Source: Escarpia spicata (taxonomy: Eukaryota > Annelida > Polychaeta > Sabellida > Siboglinidae). From it: a DNA stretch of 64,000 nt. The position numbers and the translations under genes are program-made. The DNA is taken from contig OZ023218.1 of NCBI GenBank assembly GCA_963995525.1, positions 46,111,764 through 46,175,763 on the forward strand, given 5' to 3'. How positions within the stretch are numbered: the first letter of the stretch is position 1; each line of letters begins with the position of its first letter. Below are positions 61,690 through 64,000 of the stretch, in pieces. The notes below the pieces were generated by a model. That model saw nothing but the letters and a program-made list of their open reading frames with translations. It had not been told where the DNA came from and made no database searches.

Positions 61690-62400
61690 CAGGCACTTGC
61701 GAGTAAGAGTAAATATCACATTTTATCCACATAAATGTATCCATATGAGAATTGGATCATTATTCACAAGGAATAAAGCCTATTCATTGGGAAACAACCA
61801 GACAACACTTACAAGTACGGACAATGTGAAAGTTATTCGAGTCACTTTCGATCCATCGCTTGATTTTGAAGCATATATGTCAGAAAGAAAAAAAAAAGCC
61901 AATTCGATGATGGGGATAATCCGACATACTTTCGATCACATCGATGAAAAGTGTTGAAAAGTGTTTTTCTACAACTTTTAAGTCCATTCTTAATTAAATA
62001 TATTACAGCTCTTGAAAATGGTCGGCGCACAGCAACCAAATTAATTCCTGGTTTCAAAGACCTTGAATAGATAGAACGTTTACAGAGACTGAAATTACCA
62101 ACTCTATTATACAGTCGCCACACGGGAGATATGATTGAAATGTATAAGATACTAACAGGGAAATATGATCCAGCAGTCTTGTCCAATGTTGTTACTTTGG
62201 GAGCCAACGAAGCACATACGAAAGGGCACCACCTAAACATATTTAAAGAAAGATGCCGATTAAATATTAGAAATAACTCATTTATATACCGACGCAGAGA
62301 CGTATGAAACAGTCTCCCACAGTCTGTGGTTGACGTTTCACCGATCCAGTCGTTTGACACAAAAATATATGTTATACCAAAACCACCCCATGGAAGCTAA
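61690..62400 (+). mobile_element. LINE C-terminal domain remnant
   Basis: Pieces in shifting frames: HKCIHMRIGS, VIRVTFDPSLDFEAYMSERK, MMGIIRHTFDHIDEKC, RRTATKLIPGFKDLE, LKLPTLLYSRHTGDMIEMYK, ILTGKYDPAVLS, HHLNIFKERCRLNIRNNSFI and NSLPQSVVDV. This is the region after the reverse transcriptase in CR1-type LINEs. Opposite orientation to the endonuclease piece beside it, so they are separate insertions or an inverted one. Confidence 0.78.
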
Positions 62401-64000
62401 ATACACTGCCCCACTCCTATCTTAGATTGTTCCACACTCAGACGCATGGAAATAGTCCGAGCATATGTCAAAAGCGAGAGTTGGCACATCAGAGGCAGAT
62501 ACTGTAATCTCTAGTCAAGCCAGAAGAGGACGTGTAAGAACCTGTAAGATGTTATGCACTTTACTTTTCAGGTCTTGAAAATGGCCCAGCAACATTGAAG
62601 TTAATTTTTGAAAAACAAAAAGAGAGAATCCGGAAGTGGGAGACACTGGAGCCGTTACTGCCTATGATACAGAGCTAACTGTACCAATGATTGGCTCGGG
62701 ACATCTCATTGGGAGCTCCTTACAACCCTACTCTGGAGAGTAGTGTCACAATCCTGATCTCTCACAGTTGACCCACTCCCTGTGGTAGCACTCTGCAAGG
62801 GAGGGTATATATCGGCCCCTAAGCCATCCCGGCGTTCCCATAACCGGTGTGGTCATCCATGCCACGTGATATAACCCTATATATTGAGCGCGTCAAGCTG
62901 CAATTAACATAGACATTTTACCTGCCTTATATAACCAGTCAAACACAGGCAGCCGGAATTGTGGTGTGTGAACTTCGACATTAATTAAACTTGCATATCT
63001 ACACTTGTTAAAGTTATTTATTCATTAGAATGGTATTAAAACTTCGGCCATATGTTATGTTATATGATATGATGCAGTAAACGTGTGTATATGCGGCATA
63101 AATAATATTACTAATCTATTATAAGTATTCTGATGTATGCAATTTCATCGATAGTATTCGTTGACGACGATAGGGGGTGAATCCAATATGGCCGCACACA
63201 GTACAGTGGGGAAAATTCCAGAAATCAAATCATATTTATTGTCTATGTATTATACCAACAACTGTTGTTCAAGTATAATACACAGTGCGGTATTAATGGT
63301 GAATTAATAACGAAGAGAGATGGTGTTCGAACTTGTGTTTATTCCTCCATGGTGCATAGCATTAAACAATGTTTACCTCGTGCATCAATTTTGTTTGCCT
63401 TAAATAACGATACATTTGTTTCTAGTTTTTTGATCACTGCCAAATAATATAACTATAACCAGCCAAGCACAAGCGTGTGTGTATTTGCATTACGATTGGC
63501 AAGATGTTCTATGAACACATTACGCCAGTGCGTATGTACGTGTATGTCAACATATGTGTCTACATTATGGTACGATACAAAGGTTAAGCTTAAACACAAT
63601 AACCATGTTCATTTCTTGCGCGCTCGTGCTTGCCGCCGTGAATAGACTGTCAACAATAACCAATTTTCTTGTTGTACCCAAAGGCAATATGTTGAACAGA
63701 CTACAACTTCTTGACGTTCTAAACAAATGAAATCCCTACCTTCCTTCCTGCTTGAAGCCATCTTGCAATGGCTATCCCTTCACGCTGTCTTTTCCGGCAT
63801 TTGTTTTCATATCCTATAGTGTGTTCCACTGTTGAAATCACCTGTTAAACGAAGCACCATATCGAGCGTCAAACGAATATTGTTTGTTACATACATATAA
63901 TGTGCGCTGGAACCACGCAAGTCAACCATCCACCAGTCAAGTCGGTGTTGTACTGAAACCCGTCGTGTGATCTATATTTCAACCACTGTTTTCCTATTGG
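62401..64000. other. No gene recognised
   Basis: Unique-looking AT-rich sequence with only short ORFs. Confidence 0.5.

Overview
The window is nuclear DNA of an intron-rich metazoan. It has spliced genes with GT-AG introns, class A GPCR and laminin-G type coding exons, CR1-like LINEs, tRNA-derived SINEs, hAT and PIF/Harbinger DNA transposons and many minisatellites. A non-vertebrate deuterostome such as amphioxus fits best. That rests on the look of the CR1 proteins and overall gene style and is an inference, not a demonstrated identity.

Layout. 0.2-1.5 kb is a retroelement relic. 2.16-18.53 kb (+) is an almost complete MORC3-type gene: a GHKL ATPase, a CW zinc finger, coiled coils and a SUMO-interacting motif, in 15 recognisable exons whose splice phases all agree; the first exon is missing. 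Its introns carry a foldback element with tRNA-like arms, a probable hAT element, SINEs, and three different minisatellites (72, 36 and 47 bp) in three consecutive introns. 21.22-24.13 kb (-) is a two-exon rhodopsin-class GPCR, tail to tail with MORC3, with altered DRY and NPxxY motifs. 24-30 kb is mostly non-coding, with microsatellites and a 26-bp minisatellite. 31.3-36.2 kb (-) holds an unusual locus: a predicted protein with two UBC (E2-like) domains joined by a 15-residue repeat, plus the ruins of a third unit. Only the first UBC keeps the catalytic cysteine. LINE fragments sit in its second intron. 36.72-39.37 kb is a Harbinger-type transposon with terminal inverted repeats, an intact four-exon accessory ORF and a broken transposase. 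40.1-41.0 kb is a long foldback MITE. 42.05-44.5 kb is a 64-bp satellite-like array.

45.6-62.4 kb is mainly transposon: a SINE, a 99-bp coding tandem array split by a hAT-type element, a decayed CR1-like LINE (51.5-53.7 kb), a second LINE in reverse split by a hAT-type element (54.26-56.70 kb), one laminin-G exon (56.958-57.079 kb) directly after a LINE tail, and two more LINE relics at 61-62.4 kb. The last 1.6 kb shows nothing recognisable.

The real or likely host genes are MORC3, the GPCR, the laminin-G exon and probably the double-UBC gene. I see no functional link among them. The two most unusual things are the double-UBC gene, whose duplicated exon is a circularly permuted half-domain module, and the minisatellites, one of which grew from a SINE tail while another repeats a consensus splice donor 15 times just after the CW exon.
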